Positions 23,963 through 35,777 are shown, counted from the stretch's first letter. The stretch: 64,000 bases of DNA from Glandiceps talaboti (GCF_964340395.1 NC_135552.1:69001-133000), one strand, 5' to 3'. Translations and numbers: made by a program. The notes: generated from the letters alone by a model not told the origin.

Positions 23963-25133
23963 ATGCCCAGTTGTGAAGGTTACGTAGTGGATGGTTCTCT
24001 CACATGTCCATTTGATAGAGAGGTGCCGAGGTTGTACTGTCTCTGTGATTTATTTTTGTGTAAACACTTTGAAGATGTAAGATTTCCTGACAGTTCAAGA
24101 CTGTTCCATGAATGTCAATGTCGAGTTCGTGATAACAACAGTATGTCCCCAGGTGTTTCTTGATCAAGTCGTAATGCTGATGTGCAGGTCTCTCTGGGTA
24201 ATTCGCCTGATGGTATTTCACATCTCAGGGTGGGTAATTCACCATCTGCTAATTCTACTACTGACACTTCTCTTCAGGAGGAAGTTGAAGTTAATGAATT
24301 ACTAACTATGTTTTGTGTCTAACAAGATCGATATACTTGTGCACGCTATGTTATTAAAAGTTTGTGTAGACTTTTACGAGAAACAATTGATTGAAGATGC
24401 TAAGAAGTTGTTGCATGAAGTTTGTATCTCCCTAGATACGTTGGTAGAAAAGGTCAAAATAGGAAGACAGCAGACATGACCGATATTTTGACTTTGGTTC
24501 ATGAGATGGGTATGAACATCCCTGTTTTCGTAGCTAGCGATCTCGCTAAACTTCCACCTGTGTCTGTTGATTATGTGGATATGTCAAGTATGCTACAAGA
24601 CACAAGACATTGTGTCTATGAAAGCAGATCTTAGAATATTAACAGAGGCTCATAGAACCATCGCTGTTGTGACCAAAACATTTGGGCAGATGTCAGCCAA
24701 AACTAGTGAGTCTCCTGAAATAAGTATACATAATGAAATCTTGTTGGTATCGTTAGAGGAATCCTTGGGCCATAGTGATGGTGACAGTAGTGTCACACCT
24801 GTCTCGTTATCTACATATGAAAAGGCTGAGTCCAACAGAAAGAAGTCTGCTGTTGAGTCTTCCAATCAAGAGCGGTATGTTGGTAACATTCGACCTGGGT
24901 TATCATTTACTGATGTTGCTTCTCGCATTGAAGATAACGAAGGCTTTCAAATTGTTGATAACTGCAGACGCGATAGAAGAACGAATAATGGGCAAAGAGT
25001 TCAGGCTACTGTTCATGGTGATAATAATGTCATTTTTGGGACAAGTGAGGGAGCTGGGTCAGCCATAGGTGGTGTGTGTCATGAATCAACTGGAACCACA
25101 TGCACTTACGGCAGGGCATGTCTTTTGAGATGA
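23963..25133 (+). pseudogene. LINE ORF1 (gag-like) relic
   Basis: Several frames join into one protein with frameshifts and a stop. One part reads LIEDAKKLLHEVCIS (about 24385-24430). Next comes a frame with MTDILTLVHEMGM, then NIPVFVASDLAKLPPVSVDY (about 24470-24570) and MSSMLQ. After a frameshift near 24600 a helical, charged segment follows (SMKADLRILTEAHRTIAVV). I recall this order, an acidic helix then VFVA.DL..LPP then a coiled coil, from ORF1 proteins of invertebrate APE LINEs. These bind the element's RNA. The N-terminal part (PSCEGYVVDGSLTCPFDR) has several Cys and is unassigned. No ORF2 follows in this orientation; an F2 copy begins at 26163. Confidence 0.55.
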
Positions 25134-26160
25134 GCGATCGCTCCGCTTGTGCAAATTACCATAAAAATCAACGTTTGTTCGGTAAAATTACGTGGTGGGA
25201 GCGTGGCACACTTTCTTGTTCATAGTTGTCGATCATTCATGACCCATATACGCAGACTGAAAATTGCATTGTGCTACCCTTATATGGAAATAGTGATGTA
25301 TTCAAAGCAAGACATGAATGATGTCATGGCATATCATAAATATTGATCAGCTCAGTATGCAGGGAGATTTCAACTTTCGCATCATTGCAAATTGCGCAAT
25401 ACGATTGTACTATGGGTGTTTGGAGTTCTCGTTCTCAGCAATCCATCGATGAGTTTTTTATTTTAAATTCTGATCGGCCTAGTTTTGTTAGAACAGGGTT
25501 TTTGGAGACCATCCTACGTGAATATCTGGTCCGAAAGGACTGCATAATTTATCTACTACGCACCCAAGTGTTTCGACAGCAACTCAATGTGGAGTTTAGC
25601 GATATATTTGAGGATGTGGAAGGCACTGATCACATCATTAGCCGATGGCGATGACGACTAGGAGTGATGCTATCGTAAGCATTGCTCAAAAACGGCCCTT
25701 TTCAGGGCCACTACATCACAATGCACGAAAGAATGACAATAAAATAAGATCGATTATTTTACAAAATAAAAATAAAAATAATCTGTCAGTATTTTTCCCA
25801 TCTTATCTTATTATTCTCGTGCAGTTGTCAGAGAAACTCCCTGGTTTTTATTTCATACATCTCCAACACAGTTTCATTGTATTTGTCATCTATTCAACTG
25901 CCGACCATGTCTGTTTTACCTCCATGACTTCAGTAACATATAAAATATTTGCTTGAATTTTCACCTTGTCATGTTTTCTAAAACAGATTTCGCTACTTTA
26001 GTCAGCAATGCCGGTCATCCGTGTGCAGGTACTAGGTGGGGTCACGTGTTTTATTGTCTCGGAGTGAATGTTTTTTTTTTTTCACTCGCCTGACTATTTT
26101 CATGGGAGCTATTAAATCACTCACCTACCACTCGCCTGGATGGTTTCAGGAGAGTGATTT
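25134..26160. other. Unassigned; one open frame without motifs
   Basis: A 103-codon frame (25343-25654, +) reads FFILNSDRPSFVRTGFLE and is unrecognised. The rest is AT-rich, with poly-T at 26071-26084. Confidence 0.35.
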
Positions 26161-26162
26161 TT

Positions 26163-26612
26163 AGTCCCCGCCGGATGAAGTCCGGGACGGGGACTTATGG
26201 ATTGGGTTCCGTCTGTCCGTGCATCCGTCCGTCCGTCCGTCCATCCGTACTGGCAGCCATTTTGTTTGCGAATTTTCCATGTCCAAAGCCATAACTCAGA
26301 CATGCTTGAACAGATCTCATTCAAAGTTGGTATTAGCACAGTGTTCTATGACATACATGTGCATATCCATTTTCGTCGTGATACGATCCAATATGGTTGC
26401 CTGGCAGCCATTTTGTTTGCGAATTTTCCATGTCCAAAGCCATAACTCAGACATGCTTGAACAGATCTCATTCAAAGTTGGTATTAGCACAGTGTTCTAT
26501 GACATACATGTGCATATCCATTTTCGTCATGATACGATCCAATATGGTTGCCTGGCAGCCATTTTGTTTGCAAATTTTCTATGTCCAAAGCCATAACTCA
26601 GACATGCTTGAA
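26163..26612 (+). mobile_element. F2 repeat, two to three core units
   Basis: Hairpin head AGTCCCCGCCGGATGAAG to GACGGGGACT, then (CCGT)n. The 'ttggtac' module is skipped and the copy enters the 151-bp core directly. It stops at 'gcttgaacag' about 90 bp before the next F2 head. Confidence 0.85.
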
Positions 26613-26703
26613 CAGTGCCTGTCAATTGGCTGCAACATGTTTTAGTCGGACAGTACTTTGACTGAATTTTTGAGTAAATTTTAGTTTTAATGTGTGAGTT
26701 TTT

Positions 26704-27830
26704 AGTCCCCGCGGACGAAGTCCGGAACGGGGACTTATGGATTGGGTTCCGTCCGTGCGTCCGTGCGTCCGTCCGTCCGTCCGTCCGTCCGTCCGTCCGC
26801 AGCCGTTTCTTGGAGATGCCTGTACCGATTTTTTTCAAACTTGGTACAGGGGCAACATGCTATGGCATACATATGCACGTCAATTTGTTTCATGATACGA
26901 TCCAATATGGCCGCCTAGCAGCCATTTTGTTTGTGAATTTTCCCTGTCTAAAGCCATAACTCAGACATGCTTGAACAAATCTCATTCAGAGTTGGTATTA
27001 GGACAGTGTTCTATGGCATATATGTGCATATTCATTGTTGTCATGATACGATCCAATATGGCCGCCTAGCAGCCATTTTGTTTGTGAATTTTCATGTCCA
27101 AAGCCATAACTTAGACATGCTTGAACAGATCTCATTCAAAGTTGGTATTAGGACAGTGTTCTATGACATACATGTGCATATCCATTTTCATTGTGATACG
27201 ATCCAATATGGCTGCCTGGCAGCCATTTTGTTTGCAAATTTTCCATGTCCAAAGCCATAACTCAGACATGCTTGAACAGATCTCATTCAAAGTTGGTATT
27301 AGGACAGTGTTCTATGACATACATGTGCATATCCATTTTCATTGAGATACGATCCAATATGGCTGCCTGGCAGCCATTTTGTTTGCAAATTTTCCATGTC
27401 CAAAGCCATAACTCAGACATGCTTGAACAGATCTCATTCGAAGTTGGTATTAGGACAGTGTTCTATGACATACATGTGCATATCCATTTTCGTCATGATA
27501 CGATCCAATATGGCTGCCTGGCAGCCATTTTGTTTGTGAATTTTCCATGTCCAAAGCCATAACTCAGACATGCTTGAACAGATCTCATTCAGAGTTGGTA
27601 TTAGGACAGTGTTCTATGACATACATTTGCATATCCATTTTCATATTGATATGATCCCCCATACCCGACCAATCCTTTATTGTTGTAGGCATGTTCCATG
27701 TCCGACAAGCAGACACAACATATCTAAGTCTGTTTGATTTAGGTTCACAAGTGTTGTTGCGTGATCAGAGTAGTGCTAATTCCTTAAAACCCAATCATAG
27801 CGGGGACTATGTCATTCTCAATGGCTTGTA
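26704..27830 (+). mobile_element. F2 repeat, near-complete, six core units
   Basis: Hairpin head AGTCCCCGCGGACGAAG to ACGGGGACT, (CCGT)n to about 26800, then 'accgatttttttcaaac' with 'ttggtac'. Six units follow; the ACGATCC-type word sits at 26897, 27048, 27198, 27349, 27500 and 27651, a 150-151-bp period. The tail holds 'agtgttgttgcgtgatcaga' and 'ccttaaaacccaatcatagc', then GCGGGGACTATGTC. It preserves the uninterrupted TTAA (27784-27787) that is filled by a transposon in the copy at 49.9 kb. Confidence 0.88.
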
Positions 27831-27891
27831 TATTCATTTTTTTGGTTCTCTTATATTCATTTTTATCATGGTCAGTGATCTTAATTTAATT

Positions 27892-27916
27892 CTATCTATC
27901 TATCTATCTATCTAAT
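27892..27916 (-). repeat. (TAGA)n tail of a LINE
   Basis: Tetranucleotide run at the 3' end of the reverse-strand LINE, preceded (in LINE orientation) by GGCGCTATATAAAT. Such simple-repeat tails are usual for CR1/L2-like elements. Confidence 0.8.
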
Positions 27917-27991
27917 AAATTTATATAGCGCCAAATATCCAAAGAAAACAATGTCCAGTGGCGCTTAGAGTTAGAAAGGAGATGAAAAAGC

Positions 27992-30524
27992 TCAATGAAA
28001 TATGTGGGTTTTCAAGCGTCTTTTGAAAATGTTAACATTGGGAGAGGTTTTAATGTCCAGGGGTAGAGAGTTCCAAAGTTCAGGAGCTGCTGAAGAGAAG
28101 GAGCAGCGACCATAGGAAACCAGATTCCATTTGGGTGTATGCAGAAGGCATTTATCCGATGAACGAAGAGTGCGTAATGAAGAACGAGGTGTAAATAAGT
28201 TCTTGAGATATTGTGGAGATATTCCATTTAGGACTTTATAAGTGAAGAGCAGAAGTTTGAAAACAATACGATGAGATACTGGAAGCCAATGAAGTTGTTT
28301 TAGAATAGGGGTTATGTGTTCGAATTTCCTGGTGCGTGTAATAATCCTAGCTGCCGTATTTTGTAAGCGCTGTAAGTGAACGTCAGGCAGACCATATAGT
28401 AAGGAATTACAATAGTCCAGCTTCGATGATATGACAGCATGGAGGGTGGCACAAGAATCCTGAGAGAGGTATTTCCTGATGTGTCCAATTTTACGAAGGA
28501 GGAAGTGAATGGTGCGGCAGGTGGTAATTTATGTGTTGTTGAAATGTATAATTGTCATCAAATATGACACCAATGTTTCTCGCAGATGAAGTAGTTTCAA
28601 TAACACTTGAACATATGTTGATGGAAGTGAGAGGCAATGGCGAATGATCAAATTTGGAATGAATTAAAATGACTTCTGTCTTAGAATCATTTAACTTCAG
28701 TTTATTTTGCGTCATCCATTTCTTAATATCGTTGACACATTCTTCAATAGAAGATATGGCGGAGGTGGTGTTGGATTTCTTAAAAGACAAGTACAGTTCA
28801 TTATCGTCGGCGAATTGGTGAAACTGAAGTTTATGACGGCGAATGATCTGACCGAGTGGTGAAATATAAATAGTAAACAATAGAGGTCCTAGGACAGAGC
28901 CCTGAGGTACTCCGAACTGTAGCAATTGAGCAAGTGACATTTTCCTATTTACTGTAACTGACTGAAATCTGTCTGTGAGGTATGAGCAAAGCCATTTAAG
29001 AGGAGTTCCTTTGATACCAAGATCTGACAAACGCTTTAGAAGTATTTCGTGATCTATGGTATCAAACGCTGCAGATAGGTCTAAAAGAACAAGAAGAACA
29101 ATTTGTCCGGAGTCGAGTGCAGTCAGAATATCATTATGTACAAGGAAAAGTGCTGTTTCGGTACTGTGGTGTTGTTTGTAGGCAGATTGAAGTGGCTCAA
29201 ATAAAAGGTTATTATTCAAGAAGTCTGTGAGCTGAGCAGCAACTACCTTTTCAAGTAACTTAGACAGAAAAGGTAGATTGGAAATTGGACGAAAGTTTTT
29301 GAGAAATTCCGGATCGAGCGTGGGTTTCTTTATAAGTGGTGTGACAACTGCAGACTTCAATAAATGAGGTACAACGCCAGATTCGAGTGACAAATTAATA
29401 ATCCAAGTGATAATCATGAGTAGTTTATCAAGACACAGCTTGACAAATGATGTTGGCAATGGATCTAAACTACTTGACTTGTTTGGTGCACCCCTGATGA
29501 TATCGTGAATTTCCTTCTCTGATACTGGTTGAAAACAATCAAGCGATTCCGAAGAGATGACTTCCACATTGCTAAAGTCAACAGCTGAGCTTTGGGCATC
29601 TAGACTTGAGCGGATATCAATGATCTTTTGCATGAAAAATTCACAGAAACGGTTACTTAATTCCAGTTCAGATATGTGAGAAGGAAGCAAAGTGTCATTA
29701 GGTGATGATGAAATTGATGACAATATTTTGAAGAGAGACTTTTGATCATGTGCATTCTTTTCAATGAGATCTTTGTAGTAGGTCACTTTGGCGTTGCGGA
29801 TCAGGAAGTTGACATTTTTTACAAGATTCACGATATATTTGTCGGTGAATTTCAAGTTTTGACTTACGCCACTGCTTTTCAGCACAGCGTCTATCTTTCT
29901 TGGCAACTGCAATGTCAGATGTGTACCATTTACAATCCGGTCTAATAGTAACAACACGCTTTTTTATGGGTGCATGCTTGTCAAGAAGTTCTCTAAGTTT
30001 GGTATTATAAGTATTAACAGCATCAATAAGATCAGACGGTGGATCGGAGAACTCTGTAACGCTGTCAAGATCTTTTAACAAATCTTCCGTTGAAATTCTT
30101 GCAAGTTGACGATAAGTAATTTCTTTTTTGAGTCGACGTGGTTTAGGGAGAGATAACTTGGCAACAACCGGGTTGTGATCAGAGGAACGGAAACCATCCA
30201 CATGAAGAGATGATATGAGAGAGTCATTGTTACATATAACTAAATCCAGCGTGTGTCCATGTTTGTGGGTGGGATGTTCAACATACTGAGTGAAGTTGCA
30301 GGAAGTCAGTAGGTCTATAAACTTCCTAGCGTTAGTATCATTTACATCGTCCACATGAATGTTTGGACATTCCATGTGGCTAGAGTTAAAAGATCGGACT
30401 TCAAGATTTGGAGGTTAACACGGTCATTTCTTTTAGTTTGTTCTTTAACACTTTTGTTGCGAGACTTCAGTTTACGTGAGCCTCCCCTTACTCCTCTGTG
30501 GGTTGGAGTACATACATTAACCAT
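27992..30524 (-). pseudogene. CR1/L2-like LINE ORF2, nearly full reverse transcriptase
   Basis: Copies element RNA into DNA at a nicked site. In order on the minus strand: a basic N-terminal stretch with RGVRGGSRK (about 30490); the endonuclease start LTLATWNVQ (about 30400), which jumps to NIHVDDVNDTN, so the middle of the endonuclease is deleted; then LDLVIC and SSDHNPVV (the catalytic SDH). A frameshift near 29825 precedes the linker (NVNFLIRNAKVTYYKDL). The reverse transcriptase follows, with FRPISNLPFLSKLLEK, LLDLSAAFDTIDHEILL, GVPQGSVLGPLLF and FADD (about 28805). A frameshift near 28530 precedes the C-terminal part (LDYCNSLLYGLP, LHWLPV, FKRRLKTHIF), which ends at a stop at 27992. Polymerase residues look intact, but the deletion and two frameshifts kill it. 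Confidence 0.88.
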
Positions 30525-30925
30525 AACAAATTGTGTATGTCCTATAATGTTATTTGATGTGCCTTACAGTGTTAATGAATAATTTGCATAATTAATGATT
30601 CTTGGTAATTAGGTTATATCTTACGACTGCATACTTCAATTTCAATATAATTCAGTACATATGTTAACCATAACAAAGCGGATATGTCCTATTAAACTGT
30701 TGATATAGCTTACAGTTTTAATGAAAAATTTGCATAATTAATTATATTAGGTAACTAGGCTGTATCTTAAAAATGCAAGCTTCAAATTTCGTATAATATG
30801 ATACATATATCAACCATAATAATACGCACCTGTCCTATGAAATTTGTTGCTACAACTTTCACCTTTAATGAGTATTTTCAATAATGAACGATATTCAGTA
30901 ATTAAGCAGTATCATACACTCTTAC
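30514..30925. repeat. Three-unit 148-bp tandem repeat
   Basis: 'accataacaaattgtgtatg' (30520) recurs in altered form at about 30667 and 30816. Each unit includes 'tttgcataattaat' and 'gtaattaggttatatctta'. Similar single units appear near 36490, 38080-38130 and, inverted, 54890-54960. Confidence 0.75.
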
Positions 30926-30931
30926 ATACAT

Positions 30932-32213
30932 AATAATAATAATAATGGTTTATTTCACCTCAAAATATGGTGACCCTTAGGCCAAATTACAAGAGGTACA
31001 ATTCTAAAAATAACATCAAATACAAAGTCGCACTTGAGCACAGTTGTACACAACTTAACAACAACAAACAATAACAACAACAACAAGGACGATAAATCAC
31101 ATTCAATTGCGTAATAAATTAATACAATAAACAACTGGGCTGGCATCTTTGCGCTTAGTTCTTGATTGAAAACTTCTAATGCTACAATTTCTCGTTGGAT
31201 ATCTATGGTTAATTGTAGGTTGAACAAGGTGATCTAATTTATGGTCTGGCTTTAAAATACTTTCTCCAAATTTCTTACAAATATCTTGCCTTCTCCCTTC
31301 TAGTGATTTTAGTTGAAGCATATTTTGTGCTTCTCTATATGAAGCAAATGGGTAAATAATTTTGAAAGCCCTCTTCTGAATTTTTTCTAACTGTTTTTTT
31401 TTGTTTTTCCGTTAACCCTCCTTGCCATACCACACAAGCATATTCTAATGTTGACCTTACAAGTGAGACATAAATACTTTTCAGATCTTGAACAGATGCA
31501 CCGAATCTACTCAGTACACGTAGGATGTGCAGCCTTTGTGAGGCCTTGCTGACCAATTCGCTCACATGTCTATCCCACTTCAACTTATTATTTATAGTCA
31601 ACCCTAGACACTTAAAATTGTCTACTTCACCCAGCTCAATATTAGATAATGAGAGGGGTTGAGGCTTGGTGAACTGTTTTGCAAAACATATCATGATTTC
31701 TTTGCATTTTTTTGGATGTAATTTCATGTTATTTTCTTCTGTCCATGTACTTACATCATCTAAAACTGATTGCATAGAAGAATGAACAGGTGTTCTTGAA
31801 TGAAAGCTTTCAGACAATGTAGTATCATCCATGAATATGTAGTGAGAGCATTGGATACTCTCTTGGATGTCATTGATCATTATTGTAAAAAGGGTCCTAA
31901 TTTCGTACTCTGGGGGATGCCCGCCCGAATACCTTGCCAGCTCGACAAACAGTCACCAACCTTAACCCGTTGGTTATGATTGCACAAAAAGTGTGCTACC
32001 CATTTGACTAAGTTGGTATTTATGCCAAGTTTCAATAGTTTTGACATCAAGATATTGTGATCTATTTTGTCAAATGCTTTACTAAAGTCCAAAAAGCACA
32101 CTCTAACCAAATTTCCCTGCCCTTCTAATTGTTCTATCCAATTTTGCAACATATCTACAAGAGCAAATGTTGATGATGACCTTTTTACAGATGCGTATTG
32201 TTTTTCATCAATT
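30932..32213 (-). pseudogene. LINE reverse transcriptase, 5'-truncated
   Basis: Minus strand in order: QGNLVRVCFLDFSKAFDKID, GIRAGIPQSTKLGPFL, a frame change near 31885, FMDDTTLSESF (the catalytic box, with Met where Ala is usual), KCLGLTINNKLKWDRHVSEL, STLEYACVVWQ. A poly-T frameshift follows near 31388, then the tail domain LEGRRQDICKKFGESIL. It ends in a (TTA)n tract at 30932-30952, a plausible 3' terminus. The 5' side stops exactly where an F2-variant head begins (32214), so the endonuclease and first RT motifs are missing. It differs from the LINE just to its left and is probably of another family. Confidence 0.85.
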
Positions 32214-32400
32214 TTTAGCCCCCGTCGGACGAAGTCCGAGGCGGGGGCTTTATAAATTGGGTTCTGTCCGTGCGTGTGTGCGTGCGTCCGTGCGTCCGTG
32301 CGTGCATGCATGCATGTGTCCGTCCTCAGCCATATCTCGGACAATCATGGACCGATTCCTTCCAAAATTGGTACATTCATAATTAGATATGAGTTACATA
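32214..32400 (+). mobile_element. F2 variant, head and module only
   Basis: TTTTTAGCCCCCGTCGGACG hairpin closing with CGGGGGCTT, then a CCGTGCGTG tract, 'gaccgattccttccaaaa' and 'ttggtac'. No 151-bp core follows. Confidence 0.7.
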
Positions 32401-34915
32401 TGCACGCTGATTTTCTTTTGGATGCGATGTGGTTTAGCTGATTTACAAACATTTAAAATATTTCACATGTCTGTAACAATAATTTGTAGAGTAAATTGCC
32501 CATGTGTATGAACATGGGTTCAGAATTGCAATCATCGAATTCAAATTTAGATTATCGAATTCAAATTCAGATTAGATTCGGATGTTTGTAAGAGTGACTT
32601 TTGTGTTTTATATCTGCATCGATAAAAGGTAAGGAGAATTATTATTCTTTATTGTCAATGTGCTTTGGATAATTATTAATCTTTATTGTCAATGCGCTTT
32701 GTACCTGTATGAAAACTAGTGCACACTTCATTACATACAATGCATTTCATGCTGTGCCAATCATAATTGTACATTTGTGGTAAATGGTATGTGTGTAAAT
32801 AAAGCTTTTGAATGAAAGTTGTAAGCGCAAGTATGCATATTTGTTTATCAAAATCATCAAATATGGCCGGAAAACGGTTTATTGTACTTTTTGAGAATTA
32901 TTTGGTCCCTATCCAATTCGTCTAATATATGAATATGTCTAATAGTGTGAATCCAAATCTGAGAATATTGTGCAAGATCGCCAACGTTATCCAAAAAGAG
33001 GCTGATGACGTATGTGCTTTAGATTTCATTCATGAATTGTAGTGCTCGCACAAAATTTCTTCCATTCTCCACGATACAGTAGATTCCGTTGTAAGTTTAA
33101 CCCTACATTATTGTGCGGTAAAGGTAAGGGAGTTCGAATATGTTTTCTTGCATTTGTGACAGCATGTATACAACGGGTTTACGTTTAAAAAACAGGGGTT
33201 TCACTTCGTTTACAGCCGTTATATTTATACTATAGTTGGGCGCCGTTTGACTGCATGAGGCCATGACCATGATGGAGACATTATAGTATTTTCTACACCA
33301 GTTCTAAACCGAACTTTTTGTGACCGTGTATGTCGTATAAGCATACTTCTAATTTACAATGTATAACCTGTTTATTTTCTGCCAATCGACCCGAACGGGA
33401 TCGCGAAACCAATGAACGTCAACTCGGAAGTAAGACAACTTATATCAGTAGTGTTTTCACAAGTCATGAAACAGTTGCAGTATATATCCCCGGCCGCCGT
33501 GTCCATGCCCCTCGATCGACACGTCGATGTGTTGTAGCAATACTTCGTAGAATCACGATCGATGTTGAATTTTCTAAGTAATGCAAAAGTAACTGAATAC
33601 ATTATCCAGTTTATGATTTTAGGGACACGATGAATCAATGAGTGTACGTACGTTACTCGTCCGCGTTTCACTAGGCTGTGGTTTGGAATGAAATTCTCAA
33701 GCCCCACAACCAAGCCTGAACACGACGCTAAGTCAGACACAACATTCACATGGCACCATTAGATGGTGTTAATTATCATAATTTATACGTATCCATTGTT
33801 GGTGATATCCAATAGTATTACCGAACGTCATACATGATAAGTAGTATTAGTTTCATGGATACCCGGGAAACATAGTAATACTAGTTACTGGTGCGTCGTG
33901 AAGGTGGGCGACGCGAAACGGTTGCTTGAATGACAGCTGGGCGATGTAATGACACAGCAATTTCAACTTTATAGCTTTAGAGAACAAATACGGAAGTACC
34001 GTTTGCCTTCCTTTTGGTCATCTATTCGAACAAAGCAGTTATCACGCTTCCTAAACAAATATAATAAAATTTGGTGGTCCGAAATGGAAAAGTGGTGGTC
34101 CTGTGGACACCATTAACTTAGACCCCTATAGTCACTTTATCAACCTATTTTTTAGCCTTGACAGACATGACCCCAAAATGAAAGGATTTTCAAAAATTAA
34201 CAAGACCAAATAAGTATGCCATTTTCTCATGCCATGTTGACAAAAGTTGACAGATGTTGATATTTTTGCATGCTCTTTTTGTCTATTTTATGCACAGAAA
34301 TAACTCATTGGTATGGTAACAATTTTGTATACATAAACAAGCTTTTTCATACACTTACCAACACCTTCAGTCCACATAAAGTGCACAGAAACAGAGTGAA
34401 AAAAAGAAGACAATCTTTCTCCTATGAAATAGTAATTTTTACTGAATACAACATGAGTGCCATGGAAACTCTTACCACATTATTATCTTTACCTGTTACT
34501 TGATATTTCACCCTCAGCAAGGACTTAAAATGTCCAAGTATCATGTTTGAGTCTCACAAGTCTAACTTACTTACAACTTGTCTTACATATACACAGTATT
34601 AAGGTAAAAATGCCCTTGGGTAATATGGAAATTATTTTTAGATAGAATAACATTGACATATTTTCACCAAAAAAAGCATGATTTCCCACGATTTGGTGTG
34701 TCACGTCACATCTTACCTCAATGAGGGACAAACAGATCACAGTTGTAGAGGTGAAATACACTTTAATTCTATCAAGCACATTTTGAGTTTCGCCAAAATT
34801 CTAATTTAATGGGTATACAACTTATGACATCTATGCTACTGATAAACTTGAACTTTTTTAAGTGCATGGTACAGATTTGGCTAATGCATGTTTTCTTGTT
34901 ATCTTTTGCAGATAG
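32401..34915. other. Intronic DNA without recognised features
   Basis: Within the 29-kb VPS18 intron. A direct repeat, 'tattctttattgtcaatg' type, occurs near 32645 and 32680. Open frames on both strands show no motifs. The stretch from 33000 to 33950 has more CpG words than its neighbours. Confidence 0.4.
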
Positions 34916-35172
34916 ATGATAGTGAGTAAATTGTTGGATCCTGTACTGGTTTACAAGCATACAAACACAACAAAGGCACACACCTTGCACAACAGACATA
35001 AATACAATAACAAAGTTCTCAGAACCCGAGAACACTCTTCAGTTGAGGAGGTTAGAGTAGGATTTGGGCATCGTCCCAAATTAACTGCTGGTCTGAACAT
35101 AGACCACTAGAGAACTAGAGAACACAAAGAGAACAAAAGCAAAGACAACAACCAAAATCTAATAAAACACAT

Positions 35173-35264
35173 GTGATAGGACAGTACATACATAAAATAA
35201 AAGACAGGTGATAGGACAGTACATACATAAAATAAAAGACAGGTGATAGGACAGTACATACATT
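35173..35264 (+). repeat. 35-bp tandem repeat upstream of the 2A ORF
   Basis: 'gtgataggacagtacataca' starts at 35173, 35208 and 35243, an exact 35-bp period, with the last unit partial. It lies about 140 bp before the ORF at 35403, where LINE 5' UTR promoter repeats often sit. That role is inferred. Confidence 0.9.
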
Positions 35265-35402
35265 ATTAGAAACTTGTCCTAGAACTCACTACAATATAAG
35301 TTGTACCAAGGATACAAACACTTGAAAGAACTAGAAATAGAAAGTTCAATTGTCTTAGTTTATATTTCAAATTACTGACTAGGTATTAGCAATAAAACAA
35401 TC

Positions 35403-35777
35403 ATGGGAATGTGTGTCCAACAATACAGGCAGTCTGTAGGAAGTTTTTATTCTGTGCACTACATGATCAATGTAAAATTAACAAAGATATTGTCCTTCTG
35501 CTGCGCTTGTATTCTTCACCTTTACTTGTATTATAATTATTACACCAGGATGTTGCTCCTGCTTGGAGGTGATATAGAAACAAACCCAGGTCCTCCAACA
35601 CCAAAACAGACTTGCCCTGGTAAATTTGCAATTGTTGGTAGTATACATCAAGGTTCACCCCAATTTTTGATTACTGAATCTGGTGCAAGTACATGTTCAC
35701 AAGACACACCATCAGTCTGTGTAATTTTGACTTTTTATTGTACACCATCCCTAAAATTGACACTGCACAATGAATAA
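35403..35777 (+). CDS. Mobile-element ORF with 2A ribosome-skipping motif
   Basis: A 124-codon frame contains MLLLLGGDIETNPGPP at 35550-35597. D-I-E-T-N-P-G-P fits the 2A consensus D-(V/I)-E-x-N-P-G-P, at which the ribosome omits the bond between the final Gly (35589-35591) and Pro (35592-35594). 2A-like motifs are known near the N-termini of APE-type non-LTR retrotransposons in sea urchin, amphioxus and molluscs. The 2A is preceded by a Cys/Tyr/Leu-rich stretch (ILSFCCACILHLYLYYNYY) that may be membrane-like. After it, FAIVGSIHQGSPQF resembles the start of a protease-like domain I associate with invertebrate element polyproteins; this is weak. The frame ends 61 codons after the skip site, so it is probably a truncated 5' piece. 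The LINE fragment just downstream is on the opposite strand and is not its continuation. Confidence 0.75.
   Translation: MGMCVQQYRQSVGSFYSVHYMINVKLTKILSFCCACILHLYLYYNYYTRMLLLLGGDIETNPGPPTPKQTCPGKFAIVGSIHQGSPQFLITESGASTCSQDTPSVCVILTFYCTPSLKLTLHNE

Noticed and set aside
26197-27562. Overlapping open frames of 65-125 codons that repeat the same peptide
   Set aside because: They are translations of the 151-bp F2 core in several frames. The same words occur inverted and non-coding elsewhere, and there is no codon-level constraint.
33372-33749. 125-codon minus-strand frame
   Set aside because: It has no recognisable motif, composition typical of chance frames, and no splice or promoter context.
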